The position numbers and the translations under genes were made by a program. Shown here piece by piece: positions 49,883-62,714 of a DNA stretch of 64,000 bases (positions are counted from its first letter, which is position 1; the number at the start of each line of letters is the position of its first letter). Source of the DNA: Adineta ricciae (lineage: Eukaryota > Rotifera > Eurotatoria > Adinetida > Adinetidae); NCBI GenBank assembly GCA_905250025.1, contig CAJNOJ010000027.1, forward strand, positions 124,001 through 188,000. Reading direction: 5' to 3'. The notes under the pieces were generated by a model that was not told the origin of the DNA, did no database searches, and worked only from the letters and a program-made list of their open reading frames with translations.

Positions 49883-52269
49883 AAAACCCATGGGCTTTGA
49901 AGTCGTACAATATCGAATGGTTGACAGCCATTGCGAGCACTGCAGCGGAGAAATGTTTCAACGAGCTGTATTGATAGCTCTTTTTAATTCCACCAGTAGG
50001 AGATAGTTGTAAATGTGTCGAAATTTGTTGATAATCTTTGATCGAAACTCATGGATGAGCAACCATGCATAGGAGTTAACTATTGAGTTTAGTCCAGATT
50101 TAAAAGCGAGATTGTTTTACAATCGTATCTATATGAATAAATGCACACTCGTATTCGAACCGAAATGATCAAGTTATCATTCGATAGAATGACTTGAAAT
50201 GAGACGAAGGGAAACTTCATACTGATGACGAAATGCAAGTAGTTTATTTATGTGTAGGATGTAATCGACATATCTACGTATACATCATACTGATTGGCAT
50301 GATCATTTTTCAGAATCATGTGTATGAGTGAAAGCAGGGAATAGGTTGCGTATCAAGCTTGAAAACATAAATAAGTTGCATTTACCGTTGATTCAGCGAT
50401 ACTTGTACATTTGAGTTATCTTCGAATCGAAAATATTGTATGTCCAATGTTACGAGCGATTGTAATATGATTTTGAGTACGAAAATCTTCGATTGCTGAA
50501 ACGAGTAGTATGAGCTCAACTTAATTATATTAGAGCTTGTTGAAGTCTTCTAAATAACTTGTCCAAACAGAAGGACACGAAATTGCTGAACCATCGAGCA
50601 TATGGCTGTATTGAACAATCCAACAAATCAAACTCGTTGAGACGTATTAAATCACCGTCATAACGATGACAACTGTATTTTGACTACCATTCTGATTTGT
50701 CCTTCATTCGAAAATATCAGATTTCTGAAACAATCCATCGTAAACCACATTGAATTTATATTATTTCATTAGCGCGATTTTACTGACTGACACCTGACTT
50801 TACTGTAGCTTACCGGAAACTATTAGAAGGAGAAAAAACGACTTGATTAAATGTATATGATTATTGTAGGAAAGTGCTTTGATTTGAATAATAGAAAGGA
50901 TGTGGAAGAACATATTTTCTGGAGCGTAGCAAGTTCTAAGATGAATACAATAGATTCAAGTTACTCCTGAGTAAGAAAAGAAAAACAGAGCGACTCGAAA
51001 GCGAAGAAATCGTCAATTAACAATATAAATTCTATTTTTATACCATTAGACTGAAGTTTGTTCCATCTGAAATCTAATTTGATGTTGAAGAAGAAACACT
51101 TCGACCTAATCTTCTTTTCTTCGATGATGAATGTTACTAAATCTATCATTCCGACACATAATTTCATTTTCGATCATTTGTTAACAATTCAATGAATTAA
51201 TTATTAATCGTCGAACATATTTCATTTGCTCCTCTCATGTCACAAATGGAAATTCTTTTATACAGGAAGATTTTCTATGAGTCAAAAAGACATTTTCATT
51301 AGATTCACTGATGAACATCCCGTATTTTTAATTTAACATATAATAAAACAGATTATTATGACGCAAAGCTAGAAAAGATAACAAGTAATTAGTCAAGCAT
51401 ACATTATTAATCATCAAGATGAGGTGACATAGTGCAAATATTGTCAGACGCATCATAATTCTCTTGAACGTCGTCTCACATTTCGTTCTTTCCCAGCAAC
51501 TCAACGAGTTTTCATGTGCAACAGCAATCCTCTGGTGCGATGTCATTTCGAATCAAATCAGATCGAAAAGCAAAATCTGAAAATCTATGTTTGAATTTGT
51601 GAATACAGAACCAAATTGATTGCTTCACGTTCTTCTTCTTCTTTGCAGTCGGTCGATAACACACTAATGACTAGAGATAGTTAACGACACTGAAGAAAAA
51701 AACTGCCCGACAACTCGACCGAACCTCTCGTCTGATTTATTAGACATCTTCTCACCCTCTTCATTCTTTTCCCTTCTGTTCTTCATACAGACTACATCAT
51801 CTATTTTCATCATTGTTGTTAATATAATAATAATAATATTATTACTATTTTCGAGAATGGTTTCTCTCCCTCTCTTCCCTGTCGGTTTTTTTCCTCTTCG
51901 ATATTACTTTTTTTTCTCTTCTTCTTCTTCTTCTCCTATACACCCTAGTCATTCAACTCGTCAAGAATAAACAAAGACAATTTAACTACGAGAATGACGT
52001 TCGTCTACTGTTTTATTTGATTTTTTCCCCTTAACTATCATTGCTGTCGACTAGGCATCGGTGCACACATATGGAGGAAGAGAAAAGGAGAAAAAGAATT
52101 GAATTCGTTTTCATTTTCGATCAGTTAATAATGTATCATACTGCTGTTTCTCATCTCATTTTTGTTGTTTAGAGAAGAAAAAGAAAGTGATTAAATTCCG
52201 CAAAACATCTTCTTAATTAACTTTCCCTTGTTATTTAATTAGACAAAGACAGACTTATCGATCTATCTG
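49883..52269. other. Large intergenic region, ADP-ribosyltransferase to HMBOX1
   Basis: About 2.4 kb without a convincing gene. Short minus-strand frames (50961-51167 and 51328-51546) are not supported. Pyrimidine-rich tracts occur near 51860-51935. An unspliced 5' region of HMBOX1 probably lies towards the right end. Confidence 0.5.
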
Positions 52270-54721
52270 ATGAATAAGGTAAGAAACATTTTCATCAGCT
52301 GACACAGCGAAGAAAACTTTGAAACCGAGAAAGAAAGTTGTTAATCTCCTTTTAATTATTATTTCTCATTCTATTGACATATAAAAGAAAAAAGAGAAAA
52401 GAAAGAACAGCCGTACGATTTGGATTTTGTTGAAGAAAAATTGGAAGACTAAAAAGAGAAACGACTAGATTACTTTTTGATTCTTATACGTATACACATG
52501 CATACATGAATATATATATATGACCATACCCAAGTCGGTTAATGTGTTGGCAATTAAACTTGGCCTATCTCTTTTTTTTTCTCCTCTCATATAACGCTAT
52601 ATATTCGTGAATATGCAAATCGAGCGCGAATAAACGAGGCTTGTATTTGTGTTAATCGCCGATCATTTTCTCTCTCTCTCTTTCGTTCCCCTTTTCTTCG
52701 TTGCACTCTTCTCTTTCTTTTTATTTTTTATAGACATTGATAGGTACTGGACTGATGGCGATGGAAGCATCATCGAATAGTCGAGATGGTTTATCATCAA
52801 CATCATTACAGTTATCTGTTGAACAATGGGAATTACTTCGCCGTTTGCGTAATAGTCATCTCACGAAAGCGCAAATCACACGAGCTTATGACGAATTAGA
52901 TCGACTTGATCGTGAACTCGGAAATCTTTTTAATACAGCACCTTCGACTGATCCTGTTTCACCGTCAATGACCATAACGCAACAAATATCTCCTTCGTCA
53001 TCCTCAGTAATAAATCAGAATAACAAACGACCGCATAGTCACACTGGAAATGGGTTAACCAGTCGATCAACAACGAACGGACATCATTGTAGTACCCCGG
53101 CAAATGTGAATCCAGCACGTCCAAGAAATTCTACTAGTGAACCGAATTCCACCAATGGAAATCAATATGAACCTTTGAATTCGAGTGATATCGAAGAAGA
53201 AACAAGAGAATTGCAGGAATTAATTTCGTATGTATCAATCGTTTATTAATTTTTCGCAGACAGGATATGAGTGAATATTGATTTCATATGACGTGAGAGG
53301 AGAGATATGAAGTGAAACCTTAAAGTTCAATCGAAAGGCTTGTTGCTATGTCTTATCGACCATTTTTTTTATTACTTATTATCATCAAGTAATAAATATC
53401 AAGGTTGTAAACTAATCGACAAATAATCATAAATTAATTTATAGCTTTTCTTTTCTCTCGTCAAATTCACATTACGATCTTATCATTCGTCGATTTTTGA
53501 CTATTAGTAATCGAATAATTATCACACGATTTAATTATTTGTCGCGATATTTTTCTTTTCTAGAAAAGGTGATGCAGCTATTCATAATGAAATCTCTGTT
53601 TTTGTGTATCGATATGACCTAAAGCAATCACAAATAGCTCGAATGGCTTGTAAGATTTGTCCGAGAGTCGTTCAAACTTGCTTCTTTCGTCTTCTAGCCG
53701 TCAATCAAGCATATGTATCGAAATTTCTGCGAGGTGATCTATTCGATTTGTCCGAAAATGGCCGAATGGCTATTTGTCGATGGTATATTCGATATCGAAA
53801 GATTGTTCAATCGATAGGTACATGCGATACTGCTGACCTTTGAGTGAATGTTCAATTGAACTTGTGTGTTTTTTAGGTGGTGGTCCACCGTCCGCGGAAA
53901 TAATGGCGAATTTCACGTCTGGCGAGCCTCCAATAAAAGTACCACGTCTTGCTGAATCTCAAACGAATAGCAATACGTCCTCTGCATCATTCGATGCGCC
54001 AAAGCGGACGCGGTTTACCTTTCGACCTGAGCATCTTGATGTAGGTCATTTTGTGAATAAAAACGTTGAATTCTGTGAACTTTTCTAGATTTTGGAGAAA
54101 GCTTTTCTTGATAATCCCTATCCTGATCCTCGCCGTCGGGAAGAAATTGCTCGTATATGTAACGATGCGCGAACACGTGTAGACGGCAACAATGAACTTT
54201 TGACTGATCGTGATCGAGTGACAGACGCTATCGTTACACACTGGTTTCAAAACAAACGCAAAATGGCTAAAAGTCAACGAGGTATATTCAGCTCTTTTCT
54301 CACTCCCTCTCTCTTTCAACAAATCTTCATCTTCATTCGTTCTATAGCTTCAATTCATGATGAATCACTGCCGTATGGTCTGTCAAATAATAATAGTAAT
54401 AATCACCTATCGGCAATGAACGATTTCGAAAATATCAACGGTGATGAGGATGTAAATATTCATCAGCAAGCTCAACCGCAGAAATCAGCTGTACCTATCG
54501 TTGATATGGATTACTACGAGACACCATCATCGTTACTCGACCCTCAAATGGCTGCGTATCGAGCAATAATGAGTCGAATGGTTCCTTTTGCCAATAATGT
54601 CAACGGAATTCATTCGCCGAAGCGACTTGTCAAACAAGAACCTTTTCAGAACGCTGACGAATCAAGTCAAGGTGAAGAATCGAATTCATCATCACCATTA
54701 AACGAGCAGTTATCACCGTGA
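52270..54721 (+). CDS. HMBOX1: HMBOX1-like homeobox protein
   Basis: Homeobox-containing protein 1 binds double-stranded telomeric repeats in vertebrates. The N-terminal HNF1-type segment (LSVEQWELLRRLRNSHLTKA, then AYDELDRLDREL) matches HMBOX1. After a Ser/Asn-rich linker comes the POU-like domain (AAIHNEISVFVYRYDLKQSQ, VNQAYVSKFLRGDLFDLSEN, RMAICRWYIRYRKIV) with one short intron inside. The atypical homeodomain follows (APKRTRFTFRPEHLDILEKA, NPYPDPRRREEIARICNDA, an extended loop, and VTHWFQNKRKMAK with the recognition-helix WFxNKR). The tail is acidic/Ser-rich. Start: a 9-bp exon (ATGAATAAG, 52270-52278) ends at GTAAGAAAC and joins in frame to the acceptor TTTTTTATAG at 52733. Otherwise translation begins at ATG 52755. 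Largest coding intron about 53229-53565. Confidence 0.88.
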
Positions 54722-55541
54722 ATTTACACATGAAAACAAAATGGAAATTTTCTTTATATAAATATAATTCTATTCTTGTTTATTCTAGTCTCTCTGTCTG
54801 TATCTGTGTAATGTAACACATACATTCCTTTTTTTTTCTTCTTTTCAATATATAAATATAAAAAGAGATTTTTTTTCGCATGTAGAATGAAATATATATA
54901 TATTAGTGAATGATAGTTGCAACTAGATGAATATTTAATGAAGAGTTTCACGTCAAAATTCTTGATTGAACTTGACAAGAATATGTTTCCGCTCTTTACG
55001 GATAGATGATACTCAAGGATCTACGCATGAGTTGAAAAAGTTGCACTCGAAGTAGAAAATTTGGTATTTTTTTTTAAAAGAAAGTGAAATGATGTACATT
55101 TACTTCGTGTAAACGAGAATAAATATTGATTTGTATGTAACGAAAGGTAAACAAATGTTTAGTGAAACGTTAAGTAACGATTCCAGCTTTGCACATTTAT
55201 AAATCTACTTAAAGCTTGTCTGAGTCGCCTAGTGCATTAGCTAATGAATTTTCAAAAGGGAGAATTTTACTCGGCGACATAATAATAAATGAATGTCAAT
55301 TATTTGTGTTCATTTTATTAACTTAAAACGCTGCCAATCTGAACAATTGTCAAAGGACAGAAAAAGAAATTGACGGAAAGCAAAATAAAAAAACACTCCT
55401 AATTACATCAGAGCCGAACTCGATGAGAATATATATATATTAGGTCCTATAGTTAGAGAAAACAAGATAAATGAATGAGATTCACTCAACATATCAACCG
55501 TGCAATATGACTAGTTCATGTTGCTTTCCTGTACACAGATC
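54722..55541. other. Intergenic between convergent HMBOX1 and ANKFY1
   Basis: AT-rich 3' flanks with AT dinucleotide runs near 54890-54901 and 55430-55441. No gene supported. Confidence 0.55.
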
Positions 55542-58500
55542 TCAACGAGCAGCCATCACACCAAGAGTGAGAACATCATTGCATAGTTGACATACTCGTA
55601 CAGGTCTCTGTAAATTGAATTTCATTATGGGTAACTCATTCATTGAACAACGTTTGCAGAGAACCCGTCCACAATGTCGACTGAAATATATAAACATTAA
55701 AAAAAAAGGAAATGATAGACTTCAGAAACAAACCAGTGATGTCTGCGATTGGTGATTGTAAACTTCACTCCACATTCCAAACAAGTTTCACTTTCACCCC
55801 ATGGTGGTTCACGAGGAATAACATCTATTTGAGTTCAACTGTTTGTTTTCTTGCACGAAGAAGAATTTTATGATTACGTACCAAGAATATTGACGAGCAA
55901 AGCTTTACTTGCGGCTGGCATGGTAAATATAGAAAGAGATTCATGGTTGCAAATACTTAGATTAGCACCCGCAATGACGAGTGCACGACATAGTTGTCCG
56001 TGACCATTTTTATATGCTGAGAGAAGAGCTTAAAGGAAAGACTCGATGAGATTAAATGACGTCGGTTTCCGTTTATACAATATACCTGAATTGCCTTGCG
56101 TATCTTGAATGTTAAGAGGAAAGTTTGGATAAAATTGTAACAATGTTGCAAATATCGAATGCGCATTTTCCATACTGTAATATGCCAACACGTGAAGACA
56201 ATTCATTCCCCTAAGTAGAACAATAGAATGCATGACCTAAGAAGTTGTCTTCGTACTTATTATTCAGCGCGAAAACATCAATATCTGATTCGGATAGCAA
56301 TCGACGTACGACATCCAAATGGCCATGTTGAACAGCCAAATGAAGTGCTAAATATTTCACGAAATTACACTGAATATTTATTGAATCTGAATAGAAGTTT
56401 TACCAGTGTTTTGATTCGCGTCGGATAAGTTTGTTTGAATATGATTTTCGATGAGAATACTACAAATAAAGCCACGATTGTTTTCCGATGCAATATGCAA
56501 TGCAGATCGACGGTTGGCCGTAACATCATTGATGTTTGCTCCGGCTAGTAACTAGAATATTTCGCTATGCTGACAACAAAACGCAAATATATGATCGTAC
56601 TAAATTTCTGAGAATAATTTCATTCCCTGTTTGAACGCATAAATGTAATGGTGTTAATTGACTGGCATCTTGTACTCGATTATTTACATTGACGTGGACG
56701 GTTAGGAGGAATAGAACACTTTCGATATCACCATTTTGCACAGCTATGTGAAGAAAATTGCGTCCTCTGTTATCAATCTACATGAAGATATTCCTTGTAT
56801 TGTATGAATGTCGAGAGTATCTTCCGAAGTTTACCTGTTCCGCTGCTTTTGGTTCGCGTTTGAGGATAAGATTTGCTGCTTCATTGTTCTTTGAGACGAT
56901 TGAACAAGCGAATGCTGTTTGATTTTGTTTATTACGAATCGACAGATCAAGATTGTGTGCACGAATCAAGAGATTTATAATATTCAGATGTTGGTTGATA
57001 ATGGCAACATGAATAGGAGTATTTCCTTCGGCGTCCTACATTCCAAAATCATCAGGTAAGTCGAAAGATTCAACATGTTCATTTCATACTTTTTTGTTAA
57101 TGTCTGCATGATATTCGATTAGTGTCGAGACAACACGTTCGAGACCCCATTGACAAGCTAGAGAATGATGGAGAAGGAAATGACGAAGGAGAACCGATTG
57201 AAAATTTACCGAGATGTAGTGGACTTTCAAGAGTTTTACATATATCAGGAGCTTCACCATTCGAACCAACCTGACGCGGTGAATTGATATCACAACCACT
57301 AGATAGAACAAAGGTAAAGCATTGAAATTAACAATCACATTCCGTCTTCGCACCTTCGAATAAGAAAACAAGCGACACTCTCATTATTTTCATCAATCGC
57401 TCGATGTAATAGTGTTTGTCGACAATTTTCTGGTCCACTAGACCATCTACAAACATAAATACATTCGTTCTCATATAACATCTGAGAAGAGATATCTTCA
57501 AATCTCATACTGTGTACTATCACAACCAAATTTAACCAATATCGTTGCAATGTCTTCTTGTCCGGAATCCAGGGCATTCCATATAACACTATTTCCATTT
57601 TCATCGATGATATTCATCTGAGCACTGTTGCGACAAAGAGCTTCGACAACAGAGGGTAAGTGGTATTTCACCGCTAGTTGTATCGGACATAAACCATGCG
57701 CTTTGTGATTAACATCCACATTTTGTTCAAGTAAAAACAGAGCGGCTTGAACATTTTGTTTGATGATTGCTTGCGCTAACAATGGGATTTGTTCTGAGTC
57801 GGTTATATTGATTTGTGCATGGCCAATTTGTAAGAGTTGTTTGGCAATTGGTAACATATTCATCCAAAGTGTGAGAGAGAACACACTTTGACCATGTTCA
57901 TCTTGTAAATTGAAATTCGGTCTGAGATTACTCTCGTGTTCATCGTTGGTGCTCTTCTCAAGAATGTTTATATAGATATGAAGTATACTTTCTTGTGCGG
58001 CATAAACAGCACGATGGATCGGCGTTTGCAGACCGACATTTTCATTAACTTCATCGGCTACTGATGAAGTCATAAGAGTTTGAATATTCGGATCAGCACC
58101 ATGTTCTAACAATGCATTCGTCAGTTTCTCTAATCCATACTGTGATGTTAAATGCAGGGCCGTCTCGCCTTGTTTATTCGTATGGTTAATCGAAGCATGA
58201 TTGTTGATGAGATAGAGGCCAGCAGATTGATACTGATGGCGAGCACATTTATGAAGAAGTGAATCATTCGTCAGTGGATCAACAGCATCGATACTTGCAC
58301 CACGAGCAACAAGTAGACTAGCGAACGTTTCAGTATTTAAATCTAGCTCTAAACACCAGAATGAAGTTATGCTATCGCGAAGAGGACGAAGGCGATTGAA
58401 CTTACGTTTACGTTCTGCTTGTTGAAGAGCGAGCCAAAGTGGAACATGATCATCGATATTTCTTTCATTCAATGACAGATTTTTCACCTTCAATAATTCA

Positions 58501-60001
58501 TGAAAAACACTCATATTTTCTGCTAAAATCGCCCGGTGTAGACATGTGTTGCCTTGTACGTCTTTTTCATTGGCATCTGCTCCATATTCAAGCATCAATT
58601 GTGCAACACGGCACATACCATTCATAATGTCCGTTGAAAGCTCATTAGGATTCAAACTACTCAACAAATGCAATGGAGTTTCACGTTTCATACTCGTTTG
58701 ATGATTGAGCAAACAGGAATGTTTGATTAGGAACGTTGCCGAATGTTCGTCACCTAAAACCAAAACGATCTCTTCGTCTATGAGAGAAAGTAAATGCGAT
58801 CGTCAAACCTCGTTTGATGGCTAGATGAAGTAATGTTTGATTATCCTTATCAATGTGATTGATATCGGCTTTGTGGCGGACAAGATTTTCTGCCATACTA
58901 TCCTGTTTAGTTTTCAGTGCTAATTCAAATGCTAGTTCATTGTGATCATCGATTTCATTAACACGTTCACTTAACTGGAAGAGAAAATCGATAGAAAAAA
59001 GATTTCATATAATAAAAACAGAACTTACATCGGCGTCATTATCGATCAAATAGAGGAAGAGAACATCTTCGCGTTTCATTCGTACAGCTTGATGGAGTGA
59101 ATATTTAGTTTGCTGTTTGAACAGCTTGTATGTCATCGATGCTGATAGATATTGGAAATCTTCACTAGTGAAATCACTCTAAAGATCGAACGAACGAACG
59201 AATGAAATAATCAAAGAATTTTCTCGAAAAACCTACCCAATGTGTACTGATCAGTTGAGTGCAATGTGTGAGAAGCACAGTGGCATTGATTTCTTCGGCT
59301 ATCTTATAGAATTTTAAACAATTACGAACAGTAATGGCTGATATCAACGCCAGTTCGCATTGTTCAATTAACTCATTCAATTCGAATCGTTTGGCAATTT
59401 TCATTAATGTCAAAAGAAAATCTTCGTTTTGTTTTTCGACGATCTCATCCGTATAAACCCATTTGATCAATTGGAATCCCACATCATACGGAATGTCTAC
59501 AACAACAAAAAAAGCATTGTCTATCGAAAACACGCGTTTCGTTGAGATCAAAACCTGATAGATCAAGTTCAGCTGCGTCATCTAATTGTTGCGAATCCCA
59601 CTTTCGACTTCGTGCAGCTAGAATAAATCGATGTCCGTATAGAGTTTCACCATCGAGTTTGATTGAAATATCACTTTGAAAAAAAAACAAAAGAAATCAG
59701 TTTGGACATTTTCAACACTCACACACATGTTCGATCTTTACCTATACAATTCGCGATTGAATAGCTCAGCAACCGTCTTCAATAACCGGCAGATAAATGA
59801 ATCTTGATCAAGTTTGGATGTGACATTGAGAATATTATAATTCTTCTCCAATGTTTTATACCGTTGTTGAAGTTTAACATATTCTTCGCGAAGAAGAACT
59901 AAATGTTGTTGTAATTTACCGATTTCACCTAGATAAAATTGGAAATCGAATGCAAATCAATGACAGGGAAAAGAATTACCTTGAGCATCACCATTGCTCA
60001 T
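55542..60001 (-). CDS. ANKFY1: ANKFY1/Rabankyrin-5, BTB-ankyrin-FYVE endosomal protein
   Basis: Early-endosome Rab5 effector that promotes fusion and macropinocytosis in animals. The start at 60001 gives MSNGDAQ then a coiled coil (LQQHLVLLREEYVKLQQRY). A BTB domain follows (ELYSDISIKLDGETLYGHRF, ILAARS, LIKWVYTDEIV) with a BACK-like helical part (VRNCLKFYKIAEEINATVLL). A long ankyrin array runs from about 58,950 down to 56,200, with hallmark repeats such as ETPLHLLSSLN, GNTCLHRAILAEN, QTLLHRAIDENNESVACFLI and GRNFLHIAVQNGDIESVLFL. The FYVE zinc finger is at the C-terminus with CLECGVKFT, the basic RRHHCRHCGRVLCKRC motif for PI3P, and RPVRVCQLC, ending LTLGVMAAR. Repeat order and C-terminus match ANKFY1 throughout. 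About 15 short introns; no lesions seen. Confidence 0.95.
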
Positions 60002-60368
60002 TGTTACTGTAAATAAAGTAATAGAGTAGTTTATCCGGAGTTAAATCTAAAGCAACCTTCCAGAATATATAGTATGGATATCTGATCAACTTTCTATGGT
60101 TAGAAGTTCGAACCAAAGAAAGAGAGATTACGGTACATAACTAGTGACATCTACTCGTGCTGTACGCGTAAAAAGAAAGATTATCACTTACATTGTAGAG
60201 CAATTAAAGTCGACTGACACTTTTTTCTATTGCGTTAATTAATTGAAGTATAAATATAGAAGTTTTGAATACTTCGTTGTTTCAACGTCAGCCAGAATAT
60301 TTATTGTTCTGAATATTTTATTTGAACTTAGTAGAAAAGAAGAGCAAAAACACAGATCAAAAATGAAT
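60002..60368. other. Intergenic, disordered-protein gene 3' flank to ANKFY1 promoter
   Basis: AT-rich 367 bp; nothing recognised. Confidence 0.5.
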
Positions 60369-61563
60369 TTAATACTGATAGTATATAAATGGATAAAAAG
60401 TATTTGCATTGGTGAACTGAGGTGATATAGGATAACTGAAACGTTGTATAGCGGGATAGGATTTCTGTTCCGGATATGTGACGGGCGGTGGAGGACTGAA
60501 ATAAGGTGGTGGCTGAATGATATAGTCGGAAATAGCTCTGACGGGAACGATGGAACTTGTAGCCGGATGAGTTTTGGATGGTCGTAATCGTTCTTTTCTC
60601 GACTTACTATGTTTTCTCTCGGATGATTTAGAATCACGTCGATCGATTATAGTTACACGTTCACGTCTTGGTCTTGTTCGAGATCGTTGAGGTTTATTAT
60701 CATCGGTCATATCTTCGAATATATCCTCAACGGTTTCGAGTCCTGTTACAGTATTTCGTATCGTTCGTACAGTGTTCAATGTAACATTTCCTTTGTTCTT
60801 TTCGCTGGCGTTCGTTTTCAGAATCGATTTTTGTGATTTCGTGCGAGCCGGTTCAATGTCTTGTTTTTCGGGACTAGTCGCTGTTTTCGATGAATGCTCG
60901 TTGATGACAGTAACGACAATCTTTTGCGATTTAGAATTACGTAAAGGTTTCGAATCTTGATTCGCGGTTGAATGAGAAATGGAGTATGAACGCGACTTTT
61001 TTTCCTTAGGTAAATAATGTATTGAATCAGAAATAATACTCGAGTGCTCATCGATAGATTTTCTGGGTATATCACGATAAGTTGCGTACGGAGTCACGAA
61101 ACGCCAGTCGACCGCTGGTCTGTTTGCTGGTGGATATGATGACAACGTCGATGAGATCGACTTCACTTTTGCTAACGGTTTCGACTTAGAATCTATCAAT
61201 GAAAGTTTCGGTTGAGTTTGTCGAACGGATGGATAAGCAGCTTCGTTATACCGTTTATCATATAGATAATTGGTAGTTGAATCTGGATAGATATATGACG
61301 CACGATGAGAATTTTGATAGATGGGGAATTCATACGCTGTTGTATCGGGTCCCTGAACAATCGACATGAATAGGAATGAAAAATAGGATAAAGGAACAAA
61401 CCTTATTACGAAGTTCTTGTTTCATTCGTAAGACCAATCCATCTAGTTTTGCGGCGATGATATCTGGACTCATATTTTGAGGGTTATTTTTAAGTTCATC
61501 TGATATCATTTGGGCTTCTTCACTGAGAATGTGCGTTAGTTGAGCTACCGTGTACGAATCCAT
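60369..61563 (-). CDS. Unrecognised disordered basic, proline-rich protein
   Basis: Two exons: 61563 to about 61402 and about 61352-60369, with a 49-bp intron (GTTTGT to TTGTTCAG), joined in phase 0 at RNK/GPDTT. The start is taken at MDSYTVAQLTHIL; the frame is open further upstream, so an extension is possible. The N-terminal 55 residues look helical (LSEEAQMISDELKNN, IIAAKLDGLVLRMKQEL). The rest is low-complexity: Tyr-rich, then Ser/Lys-rich with several SKSQK-type stretches, an Arg-rich stretch (RSRTRPRRERVTII) and a Tyr/Pro-rich C-terminus with a PPxY-type motif (QPPPYFSPPPP). No signal peptide or membrane segment. No homologue recognised. Confidence 0.75.
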
Positions 61564-62714
61564 CCGAACTATTCGATCGTTGTGTGAAACGTGGATGAAT
61601 TGCTCGTGAAATGTGCAAAAGTTATTATCAGTAGGTACGTCCGTATATATATGCAAATATGCGTATACTCTTTAACTAGAAAAATCTATAAATTAAAAGT
61701 TGAAAAACGACGACATAGGCAGTGAGTCAATATTTTACCTCGTCTTTTGAAAATGATTATATTTTGTATTTTGTTATTTACTCTAATTTTCTGTTATTTA
61801 TTCATTTTATTCTGTCATGCTTATCTTTAATTTCCACTACTTCAGTCACAGTGTAAAATAGTCATGTCGTTTGATCGCAAACTGATAAAGCACACCTTTC
61901 GTATTTCGGCGATTGAAATAGACGTCAAAGCATGGAACGAGTAACCATGACATCCGTTCCGTGCAGTAGTCAAATCAATTGCTTCAATTACAATGAACTT
62001 GAGAACTTTGATTCTTTGCAAGATGTTCCCACAATCTAAAAATGCAAGTTTCATCTTCACGAATTGATTAGTATAAACTGAAGGATTCTTTCGGAAGAGA
62101 TTTTTCTTTTTGTTAATTGCATATCGATGACAACTTGGACAAAGACAATTGACCAACAAATGGAATCTTGTCGTTCACAACGATTGACATGATTGAGTTA
62201 AGAATTTCGAATTTGATTATGCCTCTGTGTTTTTCCTTTAATTCTTCACGCAAGTTCTGTCAAGATGTCAAAGCTTACGTGAGATAGAAAGGAAGACTTT
62301 GTACGAAATGTTTTCAGTCTCTACGTAGGATATAATTACAGTAATTTCAACTGGAAAACGACTTCCTGAGTGAACAAGAAAAACATCTCAATGTGCCACA
62401 CGCAAGAAAATCTTTTTTATTCAGGCTTTACATCTCGTGTCGGATGAATGTACTTTTGCTTCTACCAGACTACCTTTTCATGTTAATCAGCGTAGACAAT
62501 AAACAAAACTGACGATCCTTCAATCATTAAGACTTTTATTCATCAAAGAGAAAAGAAAACGACTGTTGAGATTATTTCACATCGATTCGATTACTGAAAT
62601 TTTCTTCTGTTGCTCGTTTTTTTTTGTCTATGTTATCATTAAAAAGACATTATTCAACATCAATGAAACAGAATATTCCTTTCGCGCGTGTCGAAGGCGA
62701 TATAAACAAAATCT
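61564..62714. other. Intergenic, VAT1 to disordered-protein gene
   Basis: AT-rich. A minus-strand frame at 61842-62159 has no splice or family support. Otherwise nothing recognised. Confidence 0.45.

Noticed and set aside
51328..51546. Minus-strand frame with a signal-peptide-like stretch and intron-like signals
   Set aside because: Spliced product would be very short and without processing sites; nothing links it to flanking frames.
61842..62159. 105-codon minus-strand frame with several cysteines
   Set aside because: No splice context, family match or second copy to test constraint.
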